Below, one piece after another: positions 24,167-32,778 of a DNA stretch of 43,776 nucleotides; within the stretch, counting starts at the first letter, position 1; each line of letters opens with the position of its first letter. A model generated the notes under the pieces. It made no database searches, was not told where the DNA came from, and saw only the letters and a list, made by a program, of their open reading frames with translations. The DNA lies in contig WRPH01000009.1 of the NCBI GenBank assembly GCA_009773375.1, forward strand, positions 1 to 43,776, given 5' to 3'. Made by a program: the position numbers and the translations under genes. Source of the stretch: Paracoccaceae bacterium (GTDB lineage: Bacteria > Pseudomonadota > Alphaproteobacteria > Rhodobacterales > Rhodobacteraceae).

Positions 24167-25873
24167 ATGCAAACTGACGTTCAGAAACTGCAAAGCCTTT
24201 ATGGCTCGGACTCCGCTCCGGGGTTGCCCGGCTTTGTCGAGGACAGTTGGCTGCGCTGTCTGGACAGCTACAACATCGCGCCGGATCGGCCGCGCCGCCC
24301 TGCGGTGCTGACCTATGGCGAGTTGCATGACGCCACCGACCAGAACGAAGACCTGATCCGTGCGGCCACATCGGAAGTGGAGCGGTTGTTTCGTCGGCTG
24401 GCGCATGGCGATCATCTGGTTTCGCTTGCCTCGGCCAAAGGGGAAAAGCTGGTGTTTCGCTGCGATCCCGGTCTGTTGGGCGACCTCGCCGCCGCCGGGG
24501 TGACGCTTGGTTCAATCTGGACCGAAGAGACAGAGGGCACCAATGGTATCGGCACCAGCCTGAAGGTTGGCCGAGGGCTGTCGATTGTCGGCGATCAACA
24601 TTTCCACGTCGGCCTGAAGGGGCTGACCTGCACTGTCGCGCCGATCCTTGGGGCACAGGGGCAGATTGTCGGGGCGCTGAATGTGACCTCGTTGCGGCCC
24701 GAACCGCAGCAGGCAGTGCGGCTGCTGCGCGATATCACCGAACGCGCGGCCACCCGGATAGAAATGCAGCTGTTTCGCAGACGCAATCAGGGGCGCAGAT
24801 TGGTCACGCTGGGGCAGAACGGTGATTATTCCGACAGCGTCGCCACCGGCCTTCTGGCGTTGGATGATGTGGGGCGGATCGTTGATCTGAGCCGCAATGC
24901 CCCCGCCCTGCTGGGCCCGCAGCGCGAACGGATCTGTGGCGCTGCGGTGCTGTCAGAGCGTGCGCTGCCCGAAGGGGTGACAGCGCGCTGGGAGCCGGTT
25001 GCCGCGAAGGCGGCTGGCACAGAGCGGCGTCCGGCGCGTGGCCTGCTTGCCGCAGCGAACCTGCCGCTTGATCCGCGCCAGACCGAGGTGCTGCGACAGG
25101 CGGTCCGGCTGTTCTCGGGGCATCAGCCGATCTTGATCCAAGGCGCGGCCGGGGTTGGAAAATCAACCTTCGCGCAGGCTTTGGCGCGGGCCGGTCAGAC
25201 TGGGGGCCAGCCGGTGTTTCTGATCGACGGGGCGGCTGATCCCGATCAGATCACCGCGCGGATACGCGCCATCAATCCCGCCGAAGAAAGCGCCCTGATC
25301 CTGGACAATCTGGCCGATCTGCCGGCGCCGCCGCAACTTGCGTTGCTGGCGCTGCTGGATGCGGCACCGGTGATGACCATCGCGGTCAGCGCGACGACGC
25401 TGGCGGAGCTGATCGCAACAGGCCGCTTGCGCGCCGATTTGGCGCATCGGCTGTCTGGCAGCCACTTCAGCCTGCCCGATTTGCGTGATGCCCCCGCCTT
25501 GCCGCAGATCATCGTCACGCTGTTCAACCGCCTGGCCGAGGCAAATGGCCGGGCCGGGCTTTGCCTGACCGACAGCGCTCTGGCGGCGCTGACCAGCCAT
25601 CACTGGCCGGGCAATCTGCACGAGCTGAATGCCGCCCTGCGTCACGCCATCCTGATGGCGGGTGATCAGGTTGATCTTGCCGATCTGCCCGACGGATTGC
25701 AGGCACAGGCGGCGGGGCATGATCTGGCCGCGCGGTCGCAGCGCGAGGCGGCGCGGATTGGGGCGGCGTTGCAACATCATGGCGGCAATGTTGCCGAAAC
25801 CGCGCGGTATCTGGGGGTGTCGCGCGCCACGCTGTATCGCAAGATCCAGATCAGCACGATCCGCCAGAAGTAA
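24167..25873 (+). CDS. AcoR-like transcriptional regulator 2 (GAF, degenerate AAA+, Fis-type HTH)
   Basis: The 568-residue paralogue of the regulator at 17243-19144 has the GAF block WTEETEGTNGIGT (residues 118-130), Walker A GAAGVGKST (326-334), HHWPGNLHEL and the HTH NVAETARYLGVSRATLYRKI (541-560). Walker B reads LILDNLADL with no DE. No GAFTGA loop lies between the two Walker motifs, so classical sigma-54 activation is unlikely. Eighteen residues of the HTH (TARYLGVSRATLYRKIQI) are identical in both regulators, so they should recognise the same DNA. ATG 24167 is chosen because the frame upstream is unlike the family, though the ribosome binding site is weak. It is convergent with the ABC importer. 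Confidence 0.8.
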   Translation: MQTDVQKLQSLYGSDSAPGLPGFVEDSWLRCLDSYNIAPDRPRRPAVLTYGELHDATDQNEDLIRAATSEVERLFRRLAHGDHLVSLASAKGEKLVFRCDPGLLGDLAAAGVTLGSIWTEETEGTNGIGTSLKVGRGLSIVGDQHFHVGLKGLTCTVAPILGAQGQIVGALNVTSLRPEPQQAVRLLRDITERAATRIEMQLFRRRNQGRRLVTLGQNGDYSDSVATGLLALDDVGRIVDLSRNAPALLGPQRERICGAAVLSERALPEGVTARWEPVAAKAAGTERRPARGLLAAANLPLDPRQTEVLRQAVRLFSGHQPILIQGAAGVGKSTFAQALARAGQTGGQPVFLIDGAADPDQITARIRAINPAEESALILDNLADLPAPPQLALLALLDAAPVMTIAVSATTLAELIATGRLRADLAHRLSGSHFSLPDLRDAPALPQIIVTLFNRLAEANGRAGLCLTDSALAALTSHHWPGNLHELNAALRHAILMAGDQVDLADLPDGLQAQAAGHDLAARSQREAARIGAALQHHGGNVAETARYLGVSRATLYRKIQISTIRQK

Positions 25874-25875
25874 AC

Positions 25876-25897
25876 GCGGGCAGCAAGCGCCGCCCGC
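25876..25897. terminator. Hairpin between regulator 2 and the importer operon
   Basis: GCGGGC (25876-25881) pairs with GCCCGC (25892-25897). It fills the short gap between convergent stops, but no T tract follows on either strand, so it is a weak terminator candidate. Confidence 0.35.
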
Positions 25898-25916
25898 ATT
25901 GGCCTTGGTCTGGCAT

Positions 25917-26891
25917 TCAGGCGGCGCGGCGGACGTAGAACGCGGCGGCGATCACGATCACCAGCCCCTTGATGATGATCTGCATCTGAATCGGCATGCC
26001 GATTTGCAGCACAGAGTTGAACACGACGACCAGAATGGCCGCCCCCACAAGGCCGCCCGCGATGGTGCCGCGCCCGCCCGAAAGCGCCACGCCGCCCATC
26101 ACCGCCGCGACAATCGAGTCGATCTCAAATCCCCGGCCCACCCAGTTATCAACGATGCCAACAAAGCCCGACAGGATCAGCCCCGCCAAGGCCGCAAGAC
26201 CGCCTGAAATGACGTAGCAGGTGATGGTGATCCAATCGGCATTGATCCCCAGCAGCCGCGCCGTGACCGGGTTACCGCCGGTGATGTAGACCTTGCGGCC
26301 AAAGGTGGTCTTGGCCAGCAGGACCGAGAAGAACACCGCCAGAACCCCGGTGATCACAAGGTTGTAGGGCACGCCATAGATCGAGTCCGATCCAAGGATG
26401 CGGTAGAACGGCGGCACGTTGCCCGAGGGTGCGCCTTGGGTCCATGCCGAACGCATGCCCTGCAACACGATCATCGTCGCCAGCGTGGCAAGGAAAGGCG
26501 AGACGTTGCGTTTAGCCACCAGAAGCCCGTTCACCAGCCCGGTGATCAAGCCGATGCCGATTGCTACCACGAAGATCAGCAGGGCATCGGTATCTTGGCC
26601 GTTAAAGCTGGTCGCAGCGACTGCGGCGGTCGCCATGACCGACGCAACAGACAGGTCCAATCCGCGCACCAGAATGACAAAGGCTTGCCCGATGACGACA
26701 ATCCCCAAGGGGGCGGCCTGCAACAGCATGTTCGACACGTTGCCACCGCTGAGAAAGCTGGGCGATATCAGTGCCGACAGGATGATCAGCACCACCAGCG
26801 CGATATGCAGGGCATATTGGCGCAGAAAGTTGCGGGCATTCTCGGCCCCGCTCGCTGCGGCGGAAAGGTTGGTTTCGACTGCCTGTGACAT
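25917..26891 (-). CDS. Sugar-type ABC importer permease 2 (RbsC-like)
   Basis: The 324-residue protein has about eight to ten hydrophobic segments. RbsC-family marks are GLDLSVASVMATAA, NGLLVAKRNVSPFLATLA and GVALSGGRGTIAGGLVGA. It is the second permease of the importer and probably forms a heterodimer with the preceding one. ATG 26891 overlaps that gene's stop (TGATG) and is preferred to TTG 26894. The substrate cannot be read from the permease. Confidence 0.85.
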   Translation of the reverse strand: MSQAVETNLSAAASGAENARNFLRQYALHIALVVLIILSALISPSFLSGGNVSNMLLQAAPLGIVVIGQAFVILVRGLDLSVASVMATAAVAATSFNGQDTDALLIFVVAIGIGLITGLVNGLLVAKRNVSPFLATLATMIVLQGMRSAWTQGAPSGNVPPFYRILGSDSIYGVPYNLVITGVLAVFFSVLLAKTTFGRKVYITGGNPVTARLLGINADWITITCYVISGGLAALAGLILSGFVGIVDNWVGRGFEIDSIVAAVMGGVALSGGRGTIAGGLVGAAILVVVFNSVLQIGMPIQMQIIIKGLVIVIAAAFYVRRAA

Positions 26892-27853
26892 CAAAGCGTC
26901 CTCTTCTTTTCGACATAGACCGACACGGCGATGATCACGATCAGGCCCTGAACAATCAGTTGGTAGTGCGATGAAATATCCATGAAGTTCAGGACGTTGT
27001 TCAGAAGCGACACAAGGTAGACGCCCAGAAGCGTGCCCAGCACGCCGCCGCGACCACCAGCCAGCAGCGTGCCGCCCACCACCACGGGGGTGATAGAGGT
27101 CAGGGTAAAATTCGCGCCGGTATAGGGCTGGCCGACGCCAAAGCGCGACACCAGAAAGATCGCGGTCAGCGAGGCCATGAAACCCGAGAAGGCATAGACA
27201 AACAACAAGACCTTGGTGCGCGGCAGGCCCATCAGCTTGGCCCCGATGGCATCGTCGCCAATGGCGTAGATGTAGCGGCCAAGGCGGGCATAGCGCAGGA
27301 AAGCCGCCGTCAGCAGGAACAGCGCCACCGCAATCACCGCGCCGACAGGCAGACCCAGCACCCGGCCAAAGGCCAGCCAGTCAAAGCCCAGCGGCATCTT
27401 TCCAGCAGGCCCCATGGTGTAAAGCAGCGTGATGCCCTGCAACACCGCGCCCATGCCAAGGGTCACGATCAAGGGATGCACGCGCAGCCAGACCACCGCG
27501 GCGGCATTCAGCAGCCCGACAAAGATACCCAAGGCCAGAACGATGGCAATCGCCGGAGCGACCATGTTGGCGTCGCCGTTGGTGATGCCCGACAGCAGCA
27601 CCGAGGCCAGACTGATCATCGAGCCGACCGACAGGTCGATGCCGCCGGTCAGGATGGTCAGGGTCTGGCCCAGACTGACCAAGGCCAGCGTTACCGACTG
27701 TTCCAGAATGTTCATGATATTGGCGACGGTCGCAAAGCGGTCCGACACGATGAATCCGGTGATGGCAAGAAGCACCAGCAGACCAATCACGATGAATTGG
27801 CTGCCGTTACGTCGCACAAAAGCGCCGGATCTGCGCTGTGAAATGGCGGTCAT
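26891..27853 (-). CDS. Sugar-type ABC importer permease 1 (RbsC-like)
   Basis: The 320-residue membrane protein has the same family marks as its partner: LTGGIDLSVGSMISLASV, VHPLIVTLGMGAVLQGI and GGTLLAGGRGGVLGTLLG. It lies between the ATPase gene (12-bp gap) and permease 2 (overlapping). Two different permeases with a single double-domain ATPase is a common design in carbohydrate-uptake CUT2 systems, including autoinducer-2 and rhamnose types. It delivers substrate through the inner membrane. Confidence 0.85.
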   Translation of the reverse strand: MTAISQRRSGAFVRRNGSQFIVIGLLVLLAITGFIVSDRFATVANIMNILEQSVTLALVSLGQTLTILTGGIDLSVGSMISLASVLLSGITNGDANMVAPAIAIVLALGIFVGLLNAAAVVWLRVHPLIVTLGMGAVLQGITLLYTMGPAGKMPLGFDWLAFGRVLGLPVGAVIAVALFLLTAAFLRYARLGRYIYAIGDDAIGAKLMGLPRTKVLLFVYAFSGFMASLTAIFLVSRFGVGQPYTGANFTLTSITPVVVGGTLLAGGRGGVLGTLLGVYLVSLLNNVLNFMDISSHYQLIVQGLIVIIAVSVYVEKKRTL

Positions 27854-27865
27854 GGCGGTCCTTTC

Positions 27866-29353
27866 TCAGGCTGCAAGTGATTGGGTGGCAAGGCGCACGA
27901 TCTGCTCCTCGGTGATGTCTGCGCCGGTCAACTCGCCGCTGATCGTGCCTTCGCGCATGACGACGACGCGATCTGCCATGCCGACCACCTCGGGCAATTC
28001 CGAGCTGATCATCAGAACAGCGATGCCCTTGGCGGCCAGTTCACGCATGATGCGGTAAATCTCGGCCTTGGCGCCGACATCGACACCACGGGTGGGTTCA
28101 TCGAGGATCAGCACGCGGCGGCAGGTCCGTGCCCAGCGCGACACCAGCACCTTTTGCTGATTGCCGCCCGACATGGTGACGACAGGATTTTGTGGGCCGC
28201 GACAGGCGATCTGATAGCTGGCGATTTCCTCGCGCGCGATTTCGTTTTCGCGGGCGCGGTCCAGAAAGCCGTTGCGACTTACGGTTTGCAGATCGGCGGC
28301 GGTGATGTTGGCGGCCACGTCCAGCAGCATCGCCAGCCCTTGGCCCTTGCGGTCTTCGGTCAACAGGCCGATGCCTTCGCGGATCGACAGCGCGGGCGAC
28401 ATCTGGCTGTGGCTTTTGCCGCCGATTTCGACGCTGCCCGCGGTCATCGGCAGGCCGCCAAAGATCGCCAGCGCCAGTTCGGTGCGGCCCGCGCCGACCA
28501 TGCCGGCCAAAGCGGTCACTTCCCCGGCGCGCAAGGTCAGCGAGGCGTTGCGCACCCGGCCTGCCGCAGAGACGCCCTTTGCCTGCAGCACCACTGCGCC
28601 TGAGGCGGCGGTCGCTTTCGGCGGGAACAGTTCTGACATATCCCGGCCCACCATCAGCGCCACCAACTGATCGCGCGTCACGTCGGCAATCGCCCGGCTG
28701 GCGACGAACTGGCCGTCTTTCAGCACCGTCACCCGGTCGCAAATTTCAAAAATCTCTTCCAGACGATGCGAGATATAGATGATCGCCACCCCGTCGGCGC
28801 GCAGCGCCTGCAGGCGCTGGAACAACAGTTCCACCTCATGGCCCGAGATCACCGCCGTCGGTTCATCCAGAATGAGAAGCCGGACCTTGTGGACCATTGC
28901 CTTGGCAATTTCGACCATCTGCTGATCGGCGACACTCAGTTCGACCACCCGCTTGTCGGGGTCGATCTCGACTCCCAAGCGGTGCAGAAGTTCGGCGGCG
29001 TCCTTGCGGGTCTGGCCATGGTCCACCATGCCCAACAGCCCGCGCCGTTCGTTGCCGATGAAGATGTTCTCGGCCACGGTCATATGCGGAAACAGCACGA
29101 ATTCCTGATAGATCACATGCACCCCCGCCGCCTTTGCGGCACCGGGCGACGGCCAATGGGTGATTTCGCCATCGTATTCGATCTGGCCTTCGTCGGGTTG
29201 ATAGACGCCCGCGATGATCTTGGTCAGCGTCGATTTTCCGGCCCCATTCTCGCCCACAAGGGCATGAATCTCGCCAGCGCGCACATCCAACTGCATCCCG
29301 GACAGGGCTTTCACCCCGGGGAAGGACTTGGAGAGATTGGAAATGGTCAGCAT
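27866..29353 (-). CDS. Sugar-type ABC importer ATP-binding protein (RbsA-like, two NBDs)
   Basis: The 495-residue protein carries two nucleotide-binding domains. The first has Walker A GENGAGKST, a signature-like LSVADQQM and Walker B LLILDEPTA. The second has the degenerate P-loop GMVGAGRTEL, signature MSGGNQQK and VLILDEPTRGVD. This asymmetry is normal for RbsA/MglA/XylG proteins. It powers uptake through the two downstream permeases. A strong GC hairpin separates it from the binding-protein gene. CUT2 substrates are mostly pentoses, polyols or related small molecules. Confidence 0.9.
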   Translation of the reverse strand: MLTISNLSKSFPGVKALSGMQLDVRAGEIHALVGENGAGKSTLTKIIAGVYQPDEGQIEYDGEITHWPSPGAAKAAGVHVIYQEFVLFPHMTVAENIFIGNERRGLLGMVDHGQTRKDAAELLHRLGVEIDPDKRVVELSVADQQMVEIAKAMVHKVRLLILDEPTAVISGHEVELLFQRLQALRADGVAIIYISHRLEEIFEICDRVTVLKDGQFVASRAIADVTRDQLVALMVGRDMSELFPPKATAASGAVVLQAKGVSAAGRVRNASLTLRAGEVTALAGMVGAGRTELALAIFGGLPMTAGSVEIGGKSHSQMSPALSIREGIGLLTEDRKGQGLAMLLDVAANITAADLQTVSRNGFLDRARENEIAREEIASYQIACRGPQNPVVTMSGGNQQKVLVSRWARTCRRVLILDEPTRGVDVGAKAEIYRIMRELAAKGIAVLMISSELPEVVGMADRVVVMREGTISGELTGADITEEQIVRLATQSLAA

Positions 29354-29373
29354 GGGTTGCTCCTCAAAATCAC

Positions 29374-29398
29374 GCCGGGGCCCATGACAGGCCCCGGC
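29374..29398. other. Intra-operon hairpin between binding-protein and ATPase genes
   Basis: GCCGGGGCC and GGCCCCGGC form perfect 9-bp arms with a 7-nt loop. Such stems often protect the upstream message or partly stop transcription, giving more binding protein than transporter. No T tract follows. Confidence 0.6.
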
Positions 29399-29415
29399 AC
29401 CAGCAGCGCTGCGGC

Positions 29416-30552
29416 TTACTGCGGGTAATCAATCGAGAAGGTGGTCGGGTCGTAATCCGGACCCATGCCGCCGGTCACCAGAAGGTCAGCCGGGCCATCG
29501 AGAACCACCATGTCTTTGATGCCCAGCTTGGTGTCGATGGACGCGGTGTTGTCACCCTCGGTCACCGCGATCTGGCTGTTGATTTCAGTGATGCAGGGCA
29601 CCTGCGCGCCGTTCAGCACGGCCAGCGCCGACTTGATCGCCTCGCCCGCCATCGCCGGCGGATAGCCGACTTCCAGCAGCGGCACCTTGTGTTGCAGCGC
29701 CAGTTGCATCGGTCCGTTCACATCGGCGGTGGTGTGCGGCGGGATGGTGCCATCGGCCCAGCCTGCCTCGACAAAGGCTTCGATCGAGCCGGGGGTCATC
29801 AGACCATGCGCCGACCAGACCGCATCAATCTGATCGCCGAACTTCTGGATTTCCGACTGCATGACCTGCTTGGACTTCACCGGCGACCAATCGCCATAGA
29901 CCGTGTCGATGATCTTGATGTCGGGATACTGGTTGAACACCTGCATCGCGGTCTTCATGCGGATTTCAGACGGCGAAGACCCGGCCTGACCGCCCAGCAT
30001 GACGACATTGCCTTTGCCGCCCAGCTTTTCGACGATCCATTGTGCAAACAGACGGCCCGAGATCGCGTCCGATGCAGTCACGAAGGTGACGAAGTTGTCA
30101 CTTTCGATGCGGCGGTCCACCATGACCACCGGAATGCCCTGCTCCATCACGCGGGTCACGGCTGGGTCCAGCGCCTGCGCGGTGTTGGCCGAAACGATCA
30201 GCAGATCGACGCCGCGCGACACCAGATCCTGAATGTCTGCCACCTGCTTGGAATCGTCATGCCCCGCGTCGGTGATCATCAGCTTGGCGATCTTGTCTTT
30301 GTTTTCCGCCGCCGCCTTCATCATCGAATGCAGCGCCACAACGCGCCAGCTGTCGCCCAGACCGGCATTCGAAAAGCCGATCGTATAGGGGCCTTCCTTT
30401 TTGTATTGCGAGGTATCCTTGAAGCAGACGTCCTGTGCCGGGTTGAACAGGAAGGTGCGGGGTGCCCCGGTGTAGGAGTTGTCTGCAAAGGCCGACGTGG
30501 CAACGCTGCACAGCAGAACAGGAGCGGCGAACCGCTTGAGCAAGTTTTTCAT
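29416..30552 (-). CDS. Periplasmic sugar-type substrate-binding protein of the ABC importer
   Basis: The 378-residue protein begins with a signal peptide (MKNLLKRFAAPVLLCSVATS, cleavage near AFA-DN). The mature part is a type-I periplasmic binding fold: YTIGFSNAGLGDSWR, DLVSRGVDLLIVSANTAQAL, IPVVMVDRRIES and GNVVMLGGQAGSSPS. It is first in a four-gene importer operon. ATG 30552 follows GGAGGATAC. Two operator candidates lie about 200 and 250 bp upstream. It is longer than RbsB (about 296 residues), with an extra N-terminal part (YTGAPRTFLFNPAQDVCFKD) and two cysteines in the mature part. The ligand is not known. Confidence 0.88.
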   Translation of the reverse strand: MKNLLKRFAAPVLLCSVATSAFADNSYTGAPRTFLFNPAQDVCFKDTSQYKKEGPYTIGFSNAGLGDSWRVVALHSMMKAAAENKDKIAKLMITDAGHDDSKQVADIQDLVSRGVDLLIVSANTAQALDPAVTRVMEQGIPVVMVDRRIESDNFVTFVTASDAISGRLFAQWIVEKLGGKGNVVMLGGQAGSSPSEIRMKTAMQVFNQYPDIKIIDTVYGDWSPVKSKQVMQSEIQKFGDQIDAVWSAHGLMTPGSIEAFVEAGWADGTIPPHTTADVNGPMQLALQHKVPLLEVGYPPAMAGEAIKSALAVLNGAQVPCITEINSQIAVTEGDNTASIDTKLGIKDMVVLDGPADLLVTGGMGPDYDPTTFSIDYPQ

Positions 30553-30749
30553 GTATCCTCCATCTGTTGACGTTTTGCGCCGGAAGACCTCCACCTTCCG
30601 AATGGCGCAAACGGGTTCCCAGAGGCCTTTGCGACCCAAGGGGTTACGCACCTGTCTGTTCGGACCGCTGGGTTCAGTTGCCTGAACAGCCGCCAGAACA
30701 GTTATGGTTTGCAGGGATTTGATAGGGGCGAAATGCCGCAGCGGTAAAC

Positions 30750-30807
30750 TGTCTCTTGTGCGACAGAGCCGTCACCGCCAGCCGTTACACCTGTCTCAGG
30801 TGTGGGT
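30750..30807. promoter_or_regulatory. AcoR-type operator candidates D upstream of the importer operon
   Basis: Site D1, TGTCTCTTGTGCGACA (30750-30765), is base-for-base identical to site C at 23896. Site D2, TGTCTCAGGTGTGGGT (30792-30807), keeps the left half and centre only. Their centres are 42 bp apart, four helical turns. The 314-bp region 30553-30866 holds no gene. Confidence 0.65.
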
Positions 30808-30866
30808 CGGCAGCCGGCTGTTTCCACCCGATGCGCCTTGAGGATGCGCCCGGTTTTACAGCGACA

Positions 30867-32075
30867 TCACTGATGCCGCAGCGCCTCGATCGGGTCGAGT
30901 TTGGCGGCGCGGCGGGCGGGGAAATAGCCGAACACCACGCCGACCAGTGCGGAAAAGCCGAAGGCAAGCGCCACCACGCTGCCGGAGGGGGCGAAGGGGA
31001 TGGCCATGTAGATCGAGCCGACATAGGCAAGGCCAAGGCCTGCGCCGATGCCGATGATGCCGCCCAGCAGCGACAGCACGATGGCCTCTACCAGAAATTG
31101 TTGCAGCACTTGCCCGGCGCTCGCCCCGACTGCCAGCCGGATGCCGATTTCGCGGGTGCGTTCGGTGACCGACACCAGCATGATATTCATGATGCCGATG
31201 CCGCCGACCAGCAGCGACACGGCGGCGACCGACGACAGCAGCCCGGTCAGCACCGAGTTTACCCCCGACAGCATCGAGGTGATTTCTTTCATGTCGGTGA
31301 CAGAAAAGTTGTCAGCCTGCCCGATGGCAATGCGGCGGCGTTCGCGCAACAGGTCTTGCACCGCCTTGATGCCATCGGCGGAAGTCACGGATTTGCGCAG
31401 CGCGATGGAAATCGAGGTGACGTCCTTGTTGCCCTCCAGCCGCCGTTGCACGGTCTTGATCGGCATCAGCACCAGATCATCCTGATCCTGCCCAAAGCTG
31501 CCGGCACCCTTGGCGGCAAGCGTGCCGATCACATTGCAGGCGACCGATTTCACCCGGATGGTTTCGCCCAAGGGATCGGCGTTGCCGAACAGCTTGGCTT
31601 GCACGGTGGCACCGATCAGGCAGACGGCGGCGCCCGAGGTTTCCTCGCCTTCGGCAAAGTTGCGGCCAGACAGCAACGGCCAGTTCTGCACCCGCAGATA
31701 ATCGGCGGTGCTGCCATAGACCTGCGTGGCGGCATTGGCATTGCCGTACACCACGGTTTGCCCACCGCTGTTGATCGGGGCAAGGTAGGCGATCTGCGGC
31801 AAGGTCCGCAGGGCTTCGGCGTCTTTCAGGGTAAATTTCGGCGCGGCCTCGCCACCGCCGGGCGGGCCGAAGCCACGGCTGCCGGGGCGCACGATCAGCA
31901 CGTTGGTGCCCAAAGCCTCGACGCTGGCGCTGACCTGCGCGGAAGACCCCTGACCGATAGTGACCATGGCGATCACGGCGGCGACGCCGATCACCACGCC
32001 CAAGACGGTCAGAAAGCTGCGCAGCTTGTTGCGGATGATGGTGGTGACGGCAAGGCGGAGGGTTTCCCACAGCAT
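30867..32075 (-). CDS. MacB/FtsX-type ABC transporter permease
   Basis: The 402-residue protein has one N-terminal membrane segment (NKLRSFLTVLGVVIGVAA), a large periplasmic domain of about 220 residues and three C-terminal segments beginning near NSVLTGLLSSVAAVSLLVGG. That is the MacB/LolC mechanotransmission layout. The cytoplasmic motif TERTREIGIRLAVGAS is typical. In canonical MacB the ATPase is fused; here it is the preceding gene, 1 bp away. With the adaptor it should form a tripartite efflux pump or export a lipid, peptide or toxin. No TolC-like outer-membrane protein is encoded nearby. Confidence 0.85.
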   Translation of the reverse strand: MLWETLRLAVTTIIRNKLRSFLTVLGVVIGVAAVIAMVTIGQGSSAQVSASVEALGTNVLIVRPGSRGFGPPGGGEAAPKFTLKDAEALRTLPQIAYLAPINSGGQTVVYGNANAATQVYGSTADYLRVQNWPLLSGRNFAEGEETSGAAVCLIGATVQAKLFGNADPLGETIRVKSVACNVIGTLAAKGAGSFGQDQDDLVLMPIKTVQRRLEGNKDVTSISIALRKSVTSADGIKAVQDLLRERRRIAIGQADNFSVTDMKEITSMLSGVNSVLTGLLSSVAAVSLLVGGIGIMNIMLVSVTERTREIGIRLAVGASAGQVLQQFLVEAIVLSLLGGIIGIGAGLGLAYVGSIYMAIPFAPSGSVVALAFGFSALVGVVFGYFPARRAAKLDPIEALRHQ

Positions 32076-32076
32076 C

Positions 32077-32778
32077 TTAGCGCCTTTCCGGCTGGGCGCT
32101 GTCGCGGGTCAGCTTGCCATCGGTGAACACCAGAAGCCGCCCGGCATAGGCGGCGATGTCTTCTTCATGCGTCACCATGACGATGGTGATACCCTCTTCG
32201 CGGTTAAGCTGCTGCAACAACAACATGATTTCGTGGCTGCGGTGGCTGTCGAGGTTGCCGGTGGGTTCATCGGCCAAAATCAGCATCGGATCACCGGCCA
32301 GCGCGCGGGCAATCGCCACCCGCTGTTGCTGGCCGCCCGACAGCTGCGACGGGTCGGCACTTTCGCGGCCTTGCAGCCCGACCTTTTCCAAGGCGGCGCG
32401 GGCGCGGGCCTCGCGCAGCGCCCTTGGCTGGCCCTTGTAGATCAGCGGCAGTTCGACATTTTCCAGCGCAGAGCTGCGGGCGAGCAGGTTGAAGCCCTGA
32501 AACACAAAGCCAAGGCAATGGCGGCGCAGCAGGGCGCGGCGGTCTTGGTCAAGCCCCTGCACCTCGATGCCCTGAAACAGGAATTGGCCAGCAGTGGGGC
32601 GATCCAGGCAGCCGATGATGTTCATCGCGGTGGATTTGCCGGAACCGGACGGCCCCATGATGGCGACGAACTCGCCCTGCCGGATGGTCAGATTGACGCC
32701 ATCGAGCGCGCGCACCTCGGCCTCGCCCGCGCCATAGATGCGGGCGACGTCGCGCAGCACGATCAGCGGGGGCGGCAT
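32077..32778 (-). CDS. MacB/LolD-type ABC transporter ATP-binding protein
   Basis: The 233-residue ATPase has Walker [11 protein letters not shown]-loop FQGFNLL, signature LSGGQQQR, Walker [10 protein letters not shown] and switch histidine VMVTHEED. Its start shares a base with the adaptor stop (TGATG), so translation is coupled. It energises the permease encoded next. Specificity (macrolide, lipoprotein or other) cannot be deduced. Confidence 0.9.
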   Translation of the reverse strand: MPPPLIVLRDVARIYGAGEAEVRALDGVNLTIRQGEFVAIMGPSGSGKSTAMNIIGCLDRPTAGQFLFQGIEVQGLDQDRRALLRRHCLGFVFQGFNLLARSSALENVELPLIYKGQPRALREARARAALEKVGLQGRESADPSQLSGGQQQRVAIARALAGDPMLILADEPTGNLDSHRSHEIMLLLQQLNREEGITIVMVTHEEDIAAYAGRLLVFTDGKLTRDSAQPERR

